Below are positions 25,190 to 35,908 of a DNA stretch of 64,000 bases, piece by piece. The position numbers and the translations under genes were made by a program. This DNA comes from Apolygus lucorum. Lineage: Eukaryota > Arthropoda > Insecta > Hemiptera > Miridae. The stretch's first letter is position 1, and each line of letters starts with the position of its first letter. The notes beneath the pieces were generated by a model. That model made no database searches. It worked only from the letters and a program-made list of their open reading frames with translations, and was not told the DNA's origin. The DNA lies in NCBI GenBank assembly GCA_009739505.2, contig CM019173.2, forward strand, positions 11,004,912-11,068,911. Reading direction: 5' to 3'.

Positions 25190-25500
25190 TCGACAGAGTT
25201 TATTTTTATTCAGGTGTAAATTTAACATGTTGGTCCTCCAAAGGTAAAACTTATACTTCAACGAGAAATTTAAAAGTTTGTTGACCCTCTTGGTCGTTGG
25301 AATTTTCAACTAAGCTCTTGTTTTATGTAAATTTAACATGTTGGTCTTCAAAAGGACCGATGAAAAAACTTATACTTTACGAAATCACACACTTTTTTTT
25401 TATAATTATTTTTATTCAGTCTTTCCTTCTCTTGTATAAATTGAACTTGTTGGTCCTCCAAAGGACCGATGAAAAATTTTAATTCAAGAATAAACGATAC
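25190..25500. repeat. Sub-terminal stem-loop repeats, outer left
   Basis: Three copies of a small hairpin, GGTCCTCCAAAGGACC or close variants (near 25232, 25342 and 25452), each in the context AACATGTTGGTCC...GACCGATGAAAA. They lie just 3' of the zinc-finger gene, so would fall in its 3' UTR. A further inverted repeat, CTCTGTC...GACAGAG (25164-25197), marks the inner boundary of the shared TIR. Confidence 0.7.
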
Positions 25501-25520
25501 AATGAAATAGAATAGAAAAA

Positions 25521-26079
25521 TTAGTGTTCGTGGTCAGTTAAACATTGGGAACACCACGAAAGAAACCCTGAATCTAAGCTGTTGTTCAATAGCGGCTGGT
25601 CGTCTTCTGGTACTGGTGAGTATCTATCAACGGACGGAGATGGAGGTAGTAGATGCAGAAGAAGGTATGAGGGAGAAAGGTATGGGTATTCGACGACAGA
25701 GTAGTCTTCAAACGAGGGAGTAGGAGATGGACTGTAAGTTTTCATCTTCTTCCTGGGCGGCGATTCTCTGGAAGATGGCATCACAGCATACGTCTGTAAA
25801 TAACCATAAAAATTACATAAGTAAGCAGTAAAAATTAAAATTGGTACTTGAAAGTATCTATGAAACTGAATCTACCTTATTCATGGGGTCAGAATACTCC
25901 TCTTCATCAGTGGATGGCGTTGAGAATTCGTTATTTGTAACCCACATTGATGGAGAAGCAGGACTGGGCGATCTTTCCCGTGGAGAGGCTCGAGTGCAGG
26001 ATAATTCATGGAGCTGGCATGCTCTCACTGTGACAAAGTTGGCACCACAAACTGAACACTGCTTACTGGAAGAAGACAT
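25521..26079 (-). CDS. Small zinc-finger, Ser/Pro-rich protein (two exons), outer left arm
   Basis: Exon 1 is 26079-25876 and exon 2 is 25793-25521, separated by an 82-bp intron (AATAAG|GTAGAT ... TTTACAG|ACG). Joining keeps the frame and gives 158 residues. Residues 8-28 form a C-x2-C-x12-H-x4-C finger (CSVCGANFVTVRACQLHELSC pattern) of the same type as the fingers at the PolB N-terminus. The rest is low complexity: a Ser/Pro stretch (RERSPSPASPS), an acidic patch (DEEEYSD), a basic run (PPRKKMKTYSPSP) that could be a nuclear signal, then a C-terminus with CSQC. It follows the SSB-like gene after an 86-bp intron. A DNA-binding or regulatory role is inferred from the finger only. Three copies exist in the window, all open. 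Confidence 0.7.
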
Positions 26080-26165
26080 CTGAAAAGTTCCGATGAAACA
26101 TTTATATTTACGATAGTTGAATATGGATAAAACTCATAATTTAAATGAGGTAAATGATAACTTAC
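26080..26165 (-). other. Intron between SSB-like and zinc-finger ORFs, outer left
   Basis: 86-bp intron: donor AAG|GTAAGTTATC at 26165 and acceptor CTTTTCAG|ATG at 26080. Equivalent introns of the same length are at 34617-34702 and 56648-56733. Confidence 0.75.
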
Positions 26166-26168
26166 CTT

Positions 26169-26492
26169 TCACACAAATTGCAAGTCGTGCTGTCGGTTGA
26201 CAAGGCCTCTGTAGATGAGGTTGACTGATCTGATGACCTTGTTGTTGTACTTTTGAATTTCGTCCTCGGTGAGTACGTCGTTGAACCGTTTTGGTAGGAA
26301 GACTCTAATGGAAGCTTCTTGAAGACAGCCAATGGGGATCAATGAAGCCACAATAGTGTCACCAAACCGACTTTGCAATCTTTGAAATGAGACCACTTCG
26401 TAGGGAACTCCAATGCGAAGGTCTGAGAGACGGCAGATTCCGCTGTTCTGGTTGTTGGCTGCGTTGAGTTGAGATGAGAGAGAGTTGATCAT
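26169..26492 (-). CDS. Putative ssDNA-binding (OB-fold-like) protein, outer left arm
   Basis: 107 residues from ATG at 26492. The frame is open further upstream, but the TATA box (26539-26546) lies in that upstream part, so the true start is this methionine (MINSLSSQLNAAN). The core reads LRIGVPYEVVSFQRLQSRFG, then a VASLIP strand, then SIRVFLPKRFNDVLTEDEI. This 'strand, FG, strand, VFLPKRF, helix' pattern recurs in small Polinton-linked insect proteins that I take to be single-stranded-DNA-binding candidates. The assignment rests on pattern memory, not on a search. It ends TGA-AAG|GTAAGT, directly at a splice donor, so the next ORF would begin 3 nt after the stop in spliced mRNA. Divergent from PolB. 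Confidence 0.6.
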   Translation of the reverse strand: MINSLSSQLNAANNQNSGICRLSDLRIGVPYEVVSFQRLQSRFGDTIVASLIPIGCLQEASIRVFLPKRFNDVLTEDEIQKYNNKVIRSVNLIYRGLVNRQHDLQFV

Positions 26493-26538
26493 CTTGAAGA
26501 GCAGGAACAGAATGAAGAGCCGCCTCCAAGAGCAGCCC

Positions 26539-26546
26539 CTTATATA
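26539..26546 (-). promoter_or_regulatory. TATA box of SSB-like/zinc-finger unit, outer left
   Basis: TATATAAG, 47 bp upstream of ATG 26492, followed by GGGCTGCTC and a TTCATT initiator-like site. It mirrors the PolB TATA box (TATATAAGGAGCTGCTC) about 920 bp away on the other strand. Confidence 0.8.
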
Positions 26547-26599
26547 CCCAAGATCAACCACCCCTTTCCCCCTCCCACCACCCCCAAGTTGAAATTAAT

Positions 26600-27445
26600 T
26601 TGTGTATAACTTCTCTGTGAATAAGTATTCCTTCTCAGTAGGTAGGTAATTTGTAAGGTTATCCTTCTTAACAAAATTCAATAACTTCTCAATGAAATTG
26701 TATTCCTTCTGAATGCACCTTCAGTCAACAACCCCAACAATTCAAACTTTATTCATGTATTACTTCTCTGTGAATTAGGTATTCCTTCTCAGTAGGTAGG
26801 TAATTTTTAAGCTTATACATCTTAACAGAATTCTATAACTTCTCAATGAAATTGTATTCCTTCTCAATGCCTGGAGTCAAACTCCACTCCAAATTTTTTT
26901 CTTGTATTACTTCTCTGTGAATAAGTATTCCTTCTCAATAGCTAGGTAATTTTTGAGCTTATCCTTCTTAACAAAATTCTATAACTTCTCAATGAAATTG
27001 TATTCCTTCTCAATGCCTGGAGTCAAACCCCACTCCAATTCAAACTTTTTTTTCTTGTATTACTTCTCTGTGAATTAGGTATTCCTTCTCAATAGCTAGG
27101 TAATTTTTGAGCTTATCCTTCTTAACAAAATTCTATAACTTCTCAATGAAATTGTATTCCTTCTCAATGCCTGGAGTCAAACTCCACTCCAAATTTTTTT
27201 TCTTGTATTACTTCTCTGTGAATTCAGTATTCCTTCTCAGTAGGTAGGTAATTTTTAAATTTATCCTTCTAAACAGAATTCTATACCTTCTCAATGAAAT
27301 TGTATTCCTTCTCAATGCCTATAGTCAAACACCCCCTATCAAACTTTATTCATGTATTACTTCTCTGTGAATAAGTATTCCTTCTCAGTAGGCATTTTTT
27401 TTTAGGGTTATTCTTCTTAACCGAATTGTATACCTTCTCAAAGGA
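26600..27445. repeat. Minisatellite between divergent promoters, outer left
   Basis: About six units of about 150 bp. Each unit contains two GTATTCCTTCTCA motifs, one ACTTCTCTGTGAAT, one ACTTCTCAATGAAATTG and one GGTAATTTTTAAGCTTATCC. The array fills the space between the SSB-like and PolB TATA boxes. The inner element has about four units and the outer right arm six to seven. Its position suggests a promoter/enhancer or replication-control region; no host motif is assigned. Confidence 0.85.
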
Positions 27446-27468
27446 ACTACCCCCCTCCATTCCCACCC

Positions 27469-27476
27469 TATATAAG
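27469..27476 (+). promoter_or_regulatory. TATA box of PolB unit, outer left
   Basis: TATATAAG followed by GAGCTGCTCCTCCTC. A 5' leader containing three near-repeats of TTCAGCTCCAGACCTGCTC leads to a donor (GGGATAA|GTGAGA, GT at 27639). Confidence 0.75.
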
Positions 27477-27638
27477 GAGCTGCTCCTCCTCTCATCCTCC
27501 CACTCTTGCTCGTGCTTTTGTAGTGTTCACTAGTTTTCCAGTGCTCTTCTTCAGCTCCAGCTCCCATCTTCAGTTCCAGACCTGCTCTTCAGCTCCAGAC
27601 CTGCTCTTCAGCTATCGTCCTCTGCTCCTCTGGGATAA

Positions 27639-28785
27639 GTGAGAAACCTCATTCGTTTACCTCCTGGTTTGCAATTTAGGTCTACCTCTCAGCCAAAGTT
27701 CTTTTTTTTTCTCTCAATCACTTAGTAATTGGTTTTTTTCCCCGTTCAAGTTTGACCTTGATAAGTTCTTTTTTTTTCCCCAATCACTTGATTGGTTTTT
27801 TTTTTCGTTCAAGTTTGACCTTGATAGGTCCTTTTTTTTTCTCTCAATCACTTGATTGGTTTTGTGTTTTTTTTTTTCGTTCAAGTTTGACCTTCATAGG
27901 TCATTTTTTTTTCTCTCAATCACTTGATTGGTTTTGTGTTTTCTTTTTTCGTTCAAGTTTGACCTTGATAAGTTTTTTTTTTTTTTTTGGTCTCAATCAC
28001 TCGATTGTTTTTTTTTTTTCTATTTTGTAAATAATTCCGTTATTATTTTGTTGTTTTGGTTTCTCTGAAACAATTTTCATTTAATAGATACTTTTCTGAA
28101 GTTTTTTTTTTCTTTTCGATTCGTTGATTGAAAATTTCGTTATTGTTATTTCTTTTTCCTCAATCACTTGATTGGGTTTTTTCTCTGTTTCATTTTTAAA
28201 AAAAATTGTGTCTTGGTTATTAGTTTTTCTAAAACAATTTTCGTTTAGTACTTTTCTGAAGTTTTTTTTTCTTTTCAATCCGTTGATTGAAAATTTCGTT
28301 ATTATTATTTCTTTTTCCTCAATCACTTGATTGGGTCTTTTCTCTGTTTCATTTTTTTTTAAAAATTTGTGTCTTGGTTATTAGTTTTTCTAAAACAATT
28401 TTCGTTTAATAGCTACTTTTCTGAAGTTTTTTTTTTCTTTTCAATCCGTTGATTGAAAATTTCGTTATTATTATTTCTTTTTCCTTAATCACTTGATTGG
28501 GTTTTTTCTGTTTCATTTTTTTTTAAATTGTGTCTTGGTTATTAGTTTTTCTAAAACAATTTTCGTTTAGTAATTTTCTGATTTTTTTTTCTTTTAAGTC
28601 CGTTGATTGACAATTTGGTTATTATTCACTTATCCTTGTTTTGGATTTACTTCTTTATATTCTTTTCTTTTGCTTGAGGTTTGTGGATTAATTTTCCCAG
28701 TTTTTTTTTTCATTCAATAATTTACACGTTTCTCAATTTGTGTTAAATTGATTACAAATTTAAAATTTCCATAAAAATATTTTAG
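27639..28785 (+). other. Putative 5'-UTR intron of PolB with palindrome array, outer left
   Basis: Donor ATAA|GTGAGA and acceptor AATATTTTAG|TTC flank 1.15 kb of T-rich sequence. Inside, two imperfect palindromes alternate: TCAATCACTTGATTGG (arms CAATCA/TGATTG) and TTCAATCCGTTGATTGAAAA. Four copies of AAGTTTGACCTTGATA also occur. The array recurs in all three PolB units, so it is conserved as architecture. The intron call is from splice signals only. Confidence 0.6.
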
Positions 28786-28807
28786 TTCAAATACTTTAAA
28801 GGTAGAG

Positions 28808-31800
28808 ATGGCTAGTACATCAAAGTTGTGTACCTTTTGTGGGAGGGCATTTGACAGTTTGACCACGCTGATAGCCCATGAAACCCAATGTGGAGGAAGT
28901 AGATTCCCCACCACCAATACTACTCCACCCACTATCTTGAAGAGACCAGCATCTCATATTGATGATAGATTGTCAATGTTCACTAATTTGTGTGGATTCT
29001 GTGGGATTTATTTTCCTTCATTGGAGGAGAGGCTGAGTCACGAACAAACTCACGCTGGTCCATCTTCTCCCTCTCCTTCCAAAAAGAGGAACATATCTCC
29101 CACAGATGACTTATTCTCCTCTTACTTTGCCAATGTTTGTGGATATTGTGGATTGGATTTTGCCACTAGAGATGAAAGGGAAGAACATGAAGCAGTGAGA
29201 CACAATCGAGATTTTTGTACTAAATGTGGCCAGTATTTCCCCAATAATTTAGAAAGGATCAATCATGAAATAGACTGTTCTGTTAACTTAGTGTGTGAAA
29301 AATGTGGGGCTAGCTTCTCGAATGCTTACTTGTTTGAAGCACATAACACTAACTGTGGTCAAGAGGTAGATAATGCTAGACAAGGTGGTGACCCAAATGT
29401 TAGAGAAATATTGGCTAATGCTCCTGATGATGAACAGATCATTCCCTACATCTCTGCTTTCACAAATAGAATTGCTTCCTTCTTTATACAGTCAAATTTT
29501 GCATTGGATTTACCTTCATTCCTATCTGACATAAGACCAAAATTAATTAAAATTCTCAAAAACTCTCTTCGCGATCATGGTGCAATTAAATTTAATTTGG
29601 TTCTTGATATTTTAGTAAATAACTCTCTTGGGGAAGAGATGGATTGTAATTTAAAGGTCAAGAACGATATATTATTGCACAATACTCAAATAGATTCCAT
29701 CCTTAGACTAATGAATGAAAAGTTAAATACAGAGTTATCCGAGTTGGAAGTTAAAAAAAGTGGTTGGAAGCTGGCATTAATTTATGGTCTAAGAGTTAAA
29801 ATCAATAAGTACTCCCCACTAAGAGGAGGCATGTTCATTGATCTCCCAGAAAAAATTAAAAGCAGAAAAGCATGTATCAATGTGATCAATGAGGACAATT
29901 TTGTTTCAAATATTCAATTTTAGCCAAGTGTGTACCTAGACATCCAGAAAGAGTTTCAGTCTACACAACTCTCAATCATAGATATAATTTCGACTGTATT
30001 AGATTCCCTGCCACAATGTATGACATCAAAAAATTTGAAAAAATCAATAATATCTCAATAAACATTTTTAAATTGGATGAAAACAATAACGTATACCCCA
30101 AGAAAATTGTTGAGCAGGAACTAGAAGACCATAGAGATTTATTATTACTAGAGAAAAAATTAGGTAGTGGCGAGGTTATAAACAACCATTATGTATACAT
30201 TAAAGATTTTAACAAGTTAGTTCGTTCACAAGTTACAAGAAAAGAACATAGAATCAACCTCTGCAAGAGGTGTCTTTGGTTTAAGCAGACTGACAACTCT
30301 GGGGACATCAAAGCTCATGAAAATTTATGTAACTCAAACAAACCAGCCCTTCCAAAGATCCCTGAAAAAACATACGTTGAATTTGAGAAAGTGGGTAGAT
30401 CCATGAGAGTCCCCTATGTAGTATACGCAGATTTTGAGTCCATGTGTGAAGATATCCATACTGTCCTCCCAAACCCAGAAACATCTTACACCCACCCCTA
30501 CAATCAGCATACCCCCACTTCTGCGTGTGCATATGTCCATATCCAAGAGGAATTCTTACCCATCAGTGACAAAATACCAAAAGATTTGTTCGTATATCGA
30601 GGGGAAGATGTTGTAGAAAAACTGTTAGAATTTTTAAATCAAGTAGCGGAGGAAGTGAGTAAAATATATAGTTCTAATAAAAAAATGCCGATTCTGACGC
30701 AAGCTGAGAAAAATCAATATGAGAGTGCAACAACGTGTTTCATGTGCAATAAGGGCTTCAGTTCCCCGGAAAACCCCAAAGTTCGTGACCATTGTCACAT
30801 ATTAGGGACTTACCGGGGAGCTGCCCATCGTAATTGTAATATTCAATATCAACCCCCCTCCTTCCTCCCTGTCCTGTTCCACAACCTCTCTGGATTTGAC
30901 GCCCACTTCATAATTCCCAAATTAGGCTACAATAAAAAACAAATTGAAGTTATAGCATCAACTTCTGAAAATTTCATCACCTTCTCCAAAAGAGTAAATA
31001 AAAAAATATCATTGAGATTTTTAGATAGCTTCCGATTTTTATCAAACAGTTTAGATGGTCTCGCCAAAACTTTAACTGAATTTAATATTTTACCTAAATT
31101 TTTTAATAATAATGAATTAGATCTTGTGAAAAGGAAAGGAGTATTCCCCTACGAGTATATGAACTCATGGGAAAAATACAATGAAACCCAATTACCCCCA
31201 ATTAATGATTTTTACAGTAAATTGAGACATAGTGGAATAACCAACATAGAATATCAGCATGCACAGAAAGTGTGGGAAGTATTCAATTGTTCCAGCATGG
31301 GGGAGTATAGCGATCTCTACATGAAAATCGATGTACTCCTTCTTGCTGAAATATTTGAATCATTCCGTAATATAACAATCAAATCCCATTCCCTTGATCC
31401 TGCTCACTATTTCACATCGCCAATGATGACCTGGGATGCGATGCTCAAATGCACTCAGGTCAAAATTGAGTTGCTAACAGACTACAATCAAATTTTAATG
31501 GTAGAGGCTGGCATTAGGGGTGGACTAGTTCAAGTTCCAGGAAGGATGGCCGAAGCAAATAACCGCTTTATCGAGGGCTACAACCCTGATAAAGAGGACT
31601 TGTTTCTGGCCTACCAAGACTGTAATGCGCTCTATTCCACCGCTATGACCATGCCTCTACCCATTGGCGAATTTTCTTTTGTACAAGATCTTGAATCAAT
31701 CAAACTCGAATCCCTCACTGCTGACGACCCATACGGATATCTTCTTGATGTTTCTCTCGACTACCCAGATGAGCTACACGATCACCATAATGATCTCCCC

Positions 31801-32548
31801 TTCCTTCCTGAGAAGTTGGGAAGTGTTGGTGGAAAGTTGGTGGCTCATCTCGGTAGTCGGAGAAACTATGTCGTACACTACATGGCTCTCAAGCAAGCAT
31901 TAGATCATGGCATAAAATTAGTAAAAATTAACAGAGCACTAAAATTCCGACAGTCAAACTGGTTAAAACCCTACATTGAACTAAATAATGAGTTAAGAAA
32001 GAAAGCCACCAACGATTTTGATAAAGACCAGTTCAAATTATATAATAACGCAGTATATGGAAAAACAATGGAATGTATTAGAAATCGAATCGATTTTAGA
32101 CTTGTAACTAGCTATCAGCAGGCTGAGAAGCTAATTGCTAAGTCTAATTTCGTAGATTCAACTATTTTTAACGAAAATCTAGTCGGCATTTTAATGAGAA
32201 AAACTACCCTTACATTCAATCGTCCAATATTTGTAGGCCAAGCAATTTTAGATCTTTCCAAAACAATTATGTACAACTATTTTTATGATGTTCTAAAACC
32301 CCTTTACCCTGACGCACTTAATCTCTTATATATGGACACTGATAGCTTCATCATGTCTATAAAAACCGATGACTGGTATCGAGACATGAAGAACCACCTG
32401 CTCAACCATCTAGACACCTCAAATTATCCCCAAGATCACCCCCTGTATTCAAATATAAACAAAAAAGAATTAGGAAAGTTCAAAGACGAAGCAGAGGGTA
32501 AACCTATTAATTTATTTGTTGGCTTGAGACCGAAAATGTATGCCATGA
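28808..32548 (+). pseudogene. POLB: DNA polymerase B (protein-primed), outer left arm, frameshifted and interrupted
   Basis: ATG at 28808 begins a frame with five C-x2-C...H-x3-4-C/H fingers (MASTSKLCTFCGRAF onward). Loss of one T in the T run near 29899-29902 shifts the frame; it ends early at 29923. The polymerase frame resumes near 29903 and runs to 32548 with exonuclease motif YADFE, the RDHCH zinc motif, NLSGFD, YMKID, motif A QDCNALY, KLYNNAVYGKT and YMDTDSF. At codon about 1244 (KMYAM) the nested Polinton interrupts it; the last 89 codons continue at 48149-48414. The protein is therefore broken twice. Polymerase motifs themselves are intact, which suggests recent inactivation. Confidence 0.9.
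32544..32548 (+). other. Target site duplication of inner Polinton, left
   Basis: CATGA before the inner element; the same CATGA lies at 48144-48148 after it. Removing the element and one CATGA restores the polymerase frame (GCC ATG ATC ATT GAT), which confirms the boundary. Only 5 bases are duplicated, one fewer than usual for Polintons. Confidence 0.88.
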
Positions 32549-33725
32549 AGTAGGGTAAAAATGCGGGTTCTGGCACATAACTATTATTACTATGACCTTT
32601 TGACCTTGACCTCTACCCCCCACCACCCCCTCCCCCCCTGACCCCTGCCTCCACCACCCCTCCCGCCCCCTGACCCCTCCCGCCCCGTACTCCTGCCCCC
32701 GTACTCCTCCCGCCCCGTACTCCTCCCGCCCCCGTACTCCTCCCGACCCGTACTCCTCCCGCCCCCGTACTCCTCCCGCCCCCGTACTCCTCCCGCACCC
32801 GTACTCCTCCCGCCCCCTTACTCCTCCCAACCCGTACTCCTCCCGCCCCCGTACTCCTCACGCCCCCGTACTCCTTCCGCCCCTTACCTCACCCCCCCCC
32901 CCCCCCGGACTCTTCCTGCCGGGGACTCCTTCCTACCACTCCCCCACAGTACCCCCCAGACTTACCCTACATATTCCCCGCCTTACCCTTCACAATACCC
33001 CATACTCCCGACCACCCCCCCCCATACTCCCCACACACCGCCCCCCAGACGCCGCTCACCGACCCCCACATACCCCCAGACGACCCTCACACGCACCCAG
33101 ACTCCGAACACACTCACCCAAGGCCCTCTCACCACCCCCACAATACCCCACGGACTCCCCCACACCGACCCAGGAGTCCCCACTCCCCCATACCTACCTC
33201 ATTACTTCCCATACTCCCAAAACACCTACCCCATTACTCCCCATTTACCTCTTACCTACCCCCCCCCCCCCATACTCTCCCTACTTACCCATATACTCCC
33301 CCATTCATACCTCATATACTCCTCCATACATACCCCATACTCTCCCCATACTTACCCCACACACTCCCCCTCACTCTCACCCCTCATTCTCACCCCACCT
33401 ACCAATGTCATAAGTAAAAACTATATTTTAAGCTAGCTTGAGAATGGAGCTTCATGATAGGTTAACTATATGGCACTATGGTCAATCTTTCCTACCCTGT
33501 AATCATGTTTCAATCTCTACTACAAGTTTCAAAGCAAGGTCAGTACAACTAAGAGAAATGACATTTATTGTCCTGAAAAGGACAGTTCAAAGGATCTAAG
33601 GTAAGTACAACTAATTCTTAGCATTAAGATTCAAATAGTACCATTGTTCGACCCACTTGGTCGTTGGAATTTCCAACTAAGCTCTATCACCGCGTCAAGG
33701 TGGGGTCGATCGACAGAGTTTATTT
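32549..33725. repeat. Left terminal inverted repeat of inner Polinton
   Basis: Pairs with 46975-48143. It contains the C-rich array 32590-33400 (CCCGTACTCCTCCCG units, then CATACTCCCC units) and, further in, GTCCTGAAAAGGAC hairpins and CTCTATC/GACAGAG repeats. It ends where GGTCGATCGACAGAGTTT diverges from the right copy. Confidence 0.85.
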
Positions 33726-34056
33726 TTATTCAGGTGTAAATTTAACATGTTGGTCCTCCAAAGGTAAAACTTATACTTCACGAAATCACACTTCAAAGAG
33801 AAATTTCAAAGTTGGTTGACACTCTTGGTCGTTGGAATTTCCAACTAAGCTCTTCTTTTATGTAAATTTAACATGTTGGTCTTCAAAAGGACCGATGAAA
33901 AAACTTATTCTTTACGAAATCACACACTTTTTTTTTAATAATTATTTTTATTCAGTCTTTCCTTCTCCTGTATAAATTGAACTTGTTGGTCCTTGAAAGG
34001 ACCGATGAAAAATTTTAATTCAAGAATAAACGATACAATGAAATAGAATAGAAAAA
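33726..34056. repeat. Sub-terminal stem-loop repeats, inner element
   Basis: Three TTGGTCCT...AGGACCGATGAAAA-type stem-loops just outside the TIR and 3' of the zinc-finger gene, matching 25190-25500. Confidence 0.65.
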
Positions 34057-34616
34057 TTAGTGTTCGTGGTCAGTTAAACATTGGGAACACCACGAAAGAA
34101 ACCCTGAATCTAAGCTGTTGTTCAATAGCGGCTGGTCGTCTTCTGGTACTGGTGAGAATCTATCAACGGACGGAGATGGAGGTAGTAGATGCAGAAGAAG
34201 GTATGAGGGAGAAAGGTATGGGTATTCGACGACAGAGTAGTCTTCAAACGAGGGAGTAGGAGATGGGCTGTAAGTTTTCATCTTCTTCCTGGGGGGCGAC
34301 TCTCTGGAAGATGGCATCACAGCATACGTCTGGAAAATGACCATAAAAATTATGTAAGTAAGCAGTAAAAATTAAAATTGGTACTTGAAAGTATCTATGA
34401 AACTGAATCTACCTTATTCATGGGGTCAGAGTACTCCTCTTCATCAGTGGATCGCGTTGAGAATTCGTTATTTGTAACCCACATTGATGGAGAAGCAGGA
34501 CTGGGCGATCTTTCCTGTGGAGAGGCCCGAGTGCAGGATAATTCGTGGAGCTGGCATGCTCTCACTGTGACAAAGTTGGCACCACAAACTGAACACTGCT
34601 TACTGGAAGAAGCCAT
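34057..34616 (-). CDS. Small zinc-finger, Ser/Pro-rich protein (two exons), inner element
   Basis: Exon 1 is 34616-34413 and exon 2 is 34329-34057, with an 83-bp intron (AATAAG|GTAGAT ... CAG|ACG). The spliced product is 158 residues. It differs from the outer copies by few residues (for example MASSSK start, RSTDEEE). The finger C-x2-C-x12-H-x4-C at residues 8-28, the RERSPSPASPS stretch and the PPRKKMKTYS basic patch are kept. Conservation of frame across the splice in three copies supports the intron. Role unknown; nucleic-acid binding or regulation of the element is inferred. Confidence 0.7.
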
Positions 34617-34702
34617 CTGAAAAGTTCCGATGAAACATTTATATTTACGATAGTTGAATATGGATAAAACTCATAATTTAAATGAGGTAAATGATAACTT
34701 AC
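34617..34702 (-). other. Intron between SSB-like and zinc-finger ORFs, inner
   Basis: Donor AAG|GTAAGT at 34702 and acceptor TTTTCAG|ATG at 34617; 86 bp. Joining leaves UGA AAG AUG between the two ORFs. Confidence 0.75.
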
Positions 34703-34705
34703 CTT

Positions 34706-35029
34706 TCACATAAATTGCAAGTCGTGCTGTCGGTTGACAAGACCTCTGTAGATGAGGTTGACTGATCTGATGACCTTGTTGTTGTACTTCTGAATTTCGT
34801 CCTCGGTGAGTACGTCGTTGAACCGTTTTGGTAGGAAGACTCTAATGGAAGCTTCTTGAAGACAGCCAAACGGGATCAATGAAGCCACGATAGTGTCACC
34901 AAACCGACTTTGCAATCTTTGAAATGAGACCACTTCGTAGGGAACTCCAATGCGAAGGTCTGACAGACGGCAGATTCCGTTGTTCTGGTTGTTGGCTGCG
35001 TTGAGTTGAGATGAGAGAGAGTTGATCAT
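34706..35029 (-). CDS. Putative ssDNA-binding (OB-fold-like) protein, inner element
   Basis: 107 residues from ATG 35029. The longer upstream frame is rejected because the TATA box (35076-35083) lies inside it. The core LRIGVPYEVVSFQRLQSRFG and RVFLPKRFNDVLTEDEIQKY are identical to the outer copies; SLIPFGC replaces SLIPIGC. It probably assists PolB by coating displaced single strands, but this is inferred from its place (divergent from PolB) and fold-like pattern only. Transcribed with the zinc-finger ORF. Confidence 0.6.
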   Translation of the reverse strand: MINSLSSQLNAANNQNNGICRLSDLRIGVPYEVVSFQRLQSRFGDTIVASLIPFGCLQEASIRVFLPKRFNDVLTEDEIQKYNNKVIRSVNLIYRGLVNRQHDLQFM

Positions 35030-35075
35030 CTTGAAGAGCAGGAGCAGAATGAAGAGCCGCCTCCAAGAGCAGCCC

Positions 35076-35083
35076 CTTATATA
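35076..35083 (-). promoter_or_regulatory. TATA box of SSB-like unit, inner
   Basis: TATATAAG, 47 bp upstream of ATG 35029, with downstream GGGCTGCTC as in the outer arms. Confidence 0.8.
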
Positions 35084-35129
35084 CCCAAGATCAACCACCC
35101 CCTTTCCCCCTCCCACCACCCCCAAGGTG

Positions 35130-35715
35130 AAATTAATTTGTGTGTAACTTCTCTGTGAATAAGTATTCCTTCTCAGTAGGTAGGTAATTTTTAAGGTTAT
35201 CCTTCTTAGTAGAATTCAATAACTTCTCAATGAAATTGTATTCCTTCTGAATGCACCTTCAGTCAACAACCCCAACAATTCAAACTTTTTTTTTTTCTTG
35301 TATTACTTCTCTGTGAATAAGTATTCCTTCTCAATAGGTAGGTAATTTTTGAGCTTATCCTTCTTAACAAAATTCTATTACTTCTCAATGAAATTGTATT
35401 CCTTCTCAATGCCTGGAGTCAAACTCCACTCCAATTCAAACTTTTTTTCTTGTATTACTTCTCTGTGAATTAAGTATTCCTTCTCAGTAGGTAGGTAATT
35501 TTTAAATTTATCCTTCTTAACAGAATTCTATACCTTCTCAATGAAAATGTATTCCTTCTCAATGCCTATAGTCAACCCCCCCCCCCCCCCATAAAACTTT
35601 ATTCACGTATTACTTCACTGTGAATAAGTATTCCTTCTTAGTAGGCATTTTTAGGGTTATTCTTTTTAACTGAATTTTATAACTTCTCAATGGAATATAT
35701 TCCTTCTCGAAGGAA
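35130..35715. repeat. Minisatellite between divergent promoters, inner
   Basis: About four units of the 150-bp repeat (GTATTCCTTCTCA, ACTTCTCTGTGAAT, ACTTCTCAATGAAA), two fewer than the outer left arm. A C-run (35577-35590) interrupts the third unit. Confidence 0.82.
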
Positions 35716-35737
35716 CTACCCCCCTCCATTCCCACCC

Positions 35738-35745
35738 TATATAAG
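35738..35745 (+). promoter_or_regulatory. TATA box of PolB unit, inner
   Basis: TATATAAG followed by GAGCTGCTCCTCC. The leader runs to a donor GGGATAA|GTGAGA (GT at 35909). Confidence 0.75.
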
Positions 35746-35908
35746 GAGCTGCTCCTCCTCTCCTCCTCCCACTCTTGCTCGTGCTTTTGTAGTGTTCACT
35801 AGTTTTCCAGTGATCTCCTTCAAACTCCAGCTCTCATCTTCAGCTCCAGACCTGCTCTTCAGCTCCAGACCCGCTCTTCAGCTATCGTCCCCTGCTCCTG
35901 TGGGATAA

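Noticed and set aside
26493..26561. N-terminal extension of the SSB-like protein (MVDLGYIRGC...)
   Set aside because: Its codons contain the TATA box of the gene itself, so they lie upstream of transcription; the same holds for the other two copies.
32507..32861. Gly/Arg-rich minus-strand frames in the inner TIR
   Set aside because: Complement of the C-rich array; pure repeat translation.
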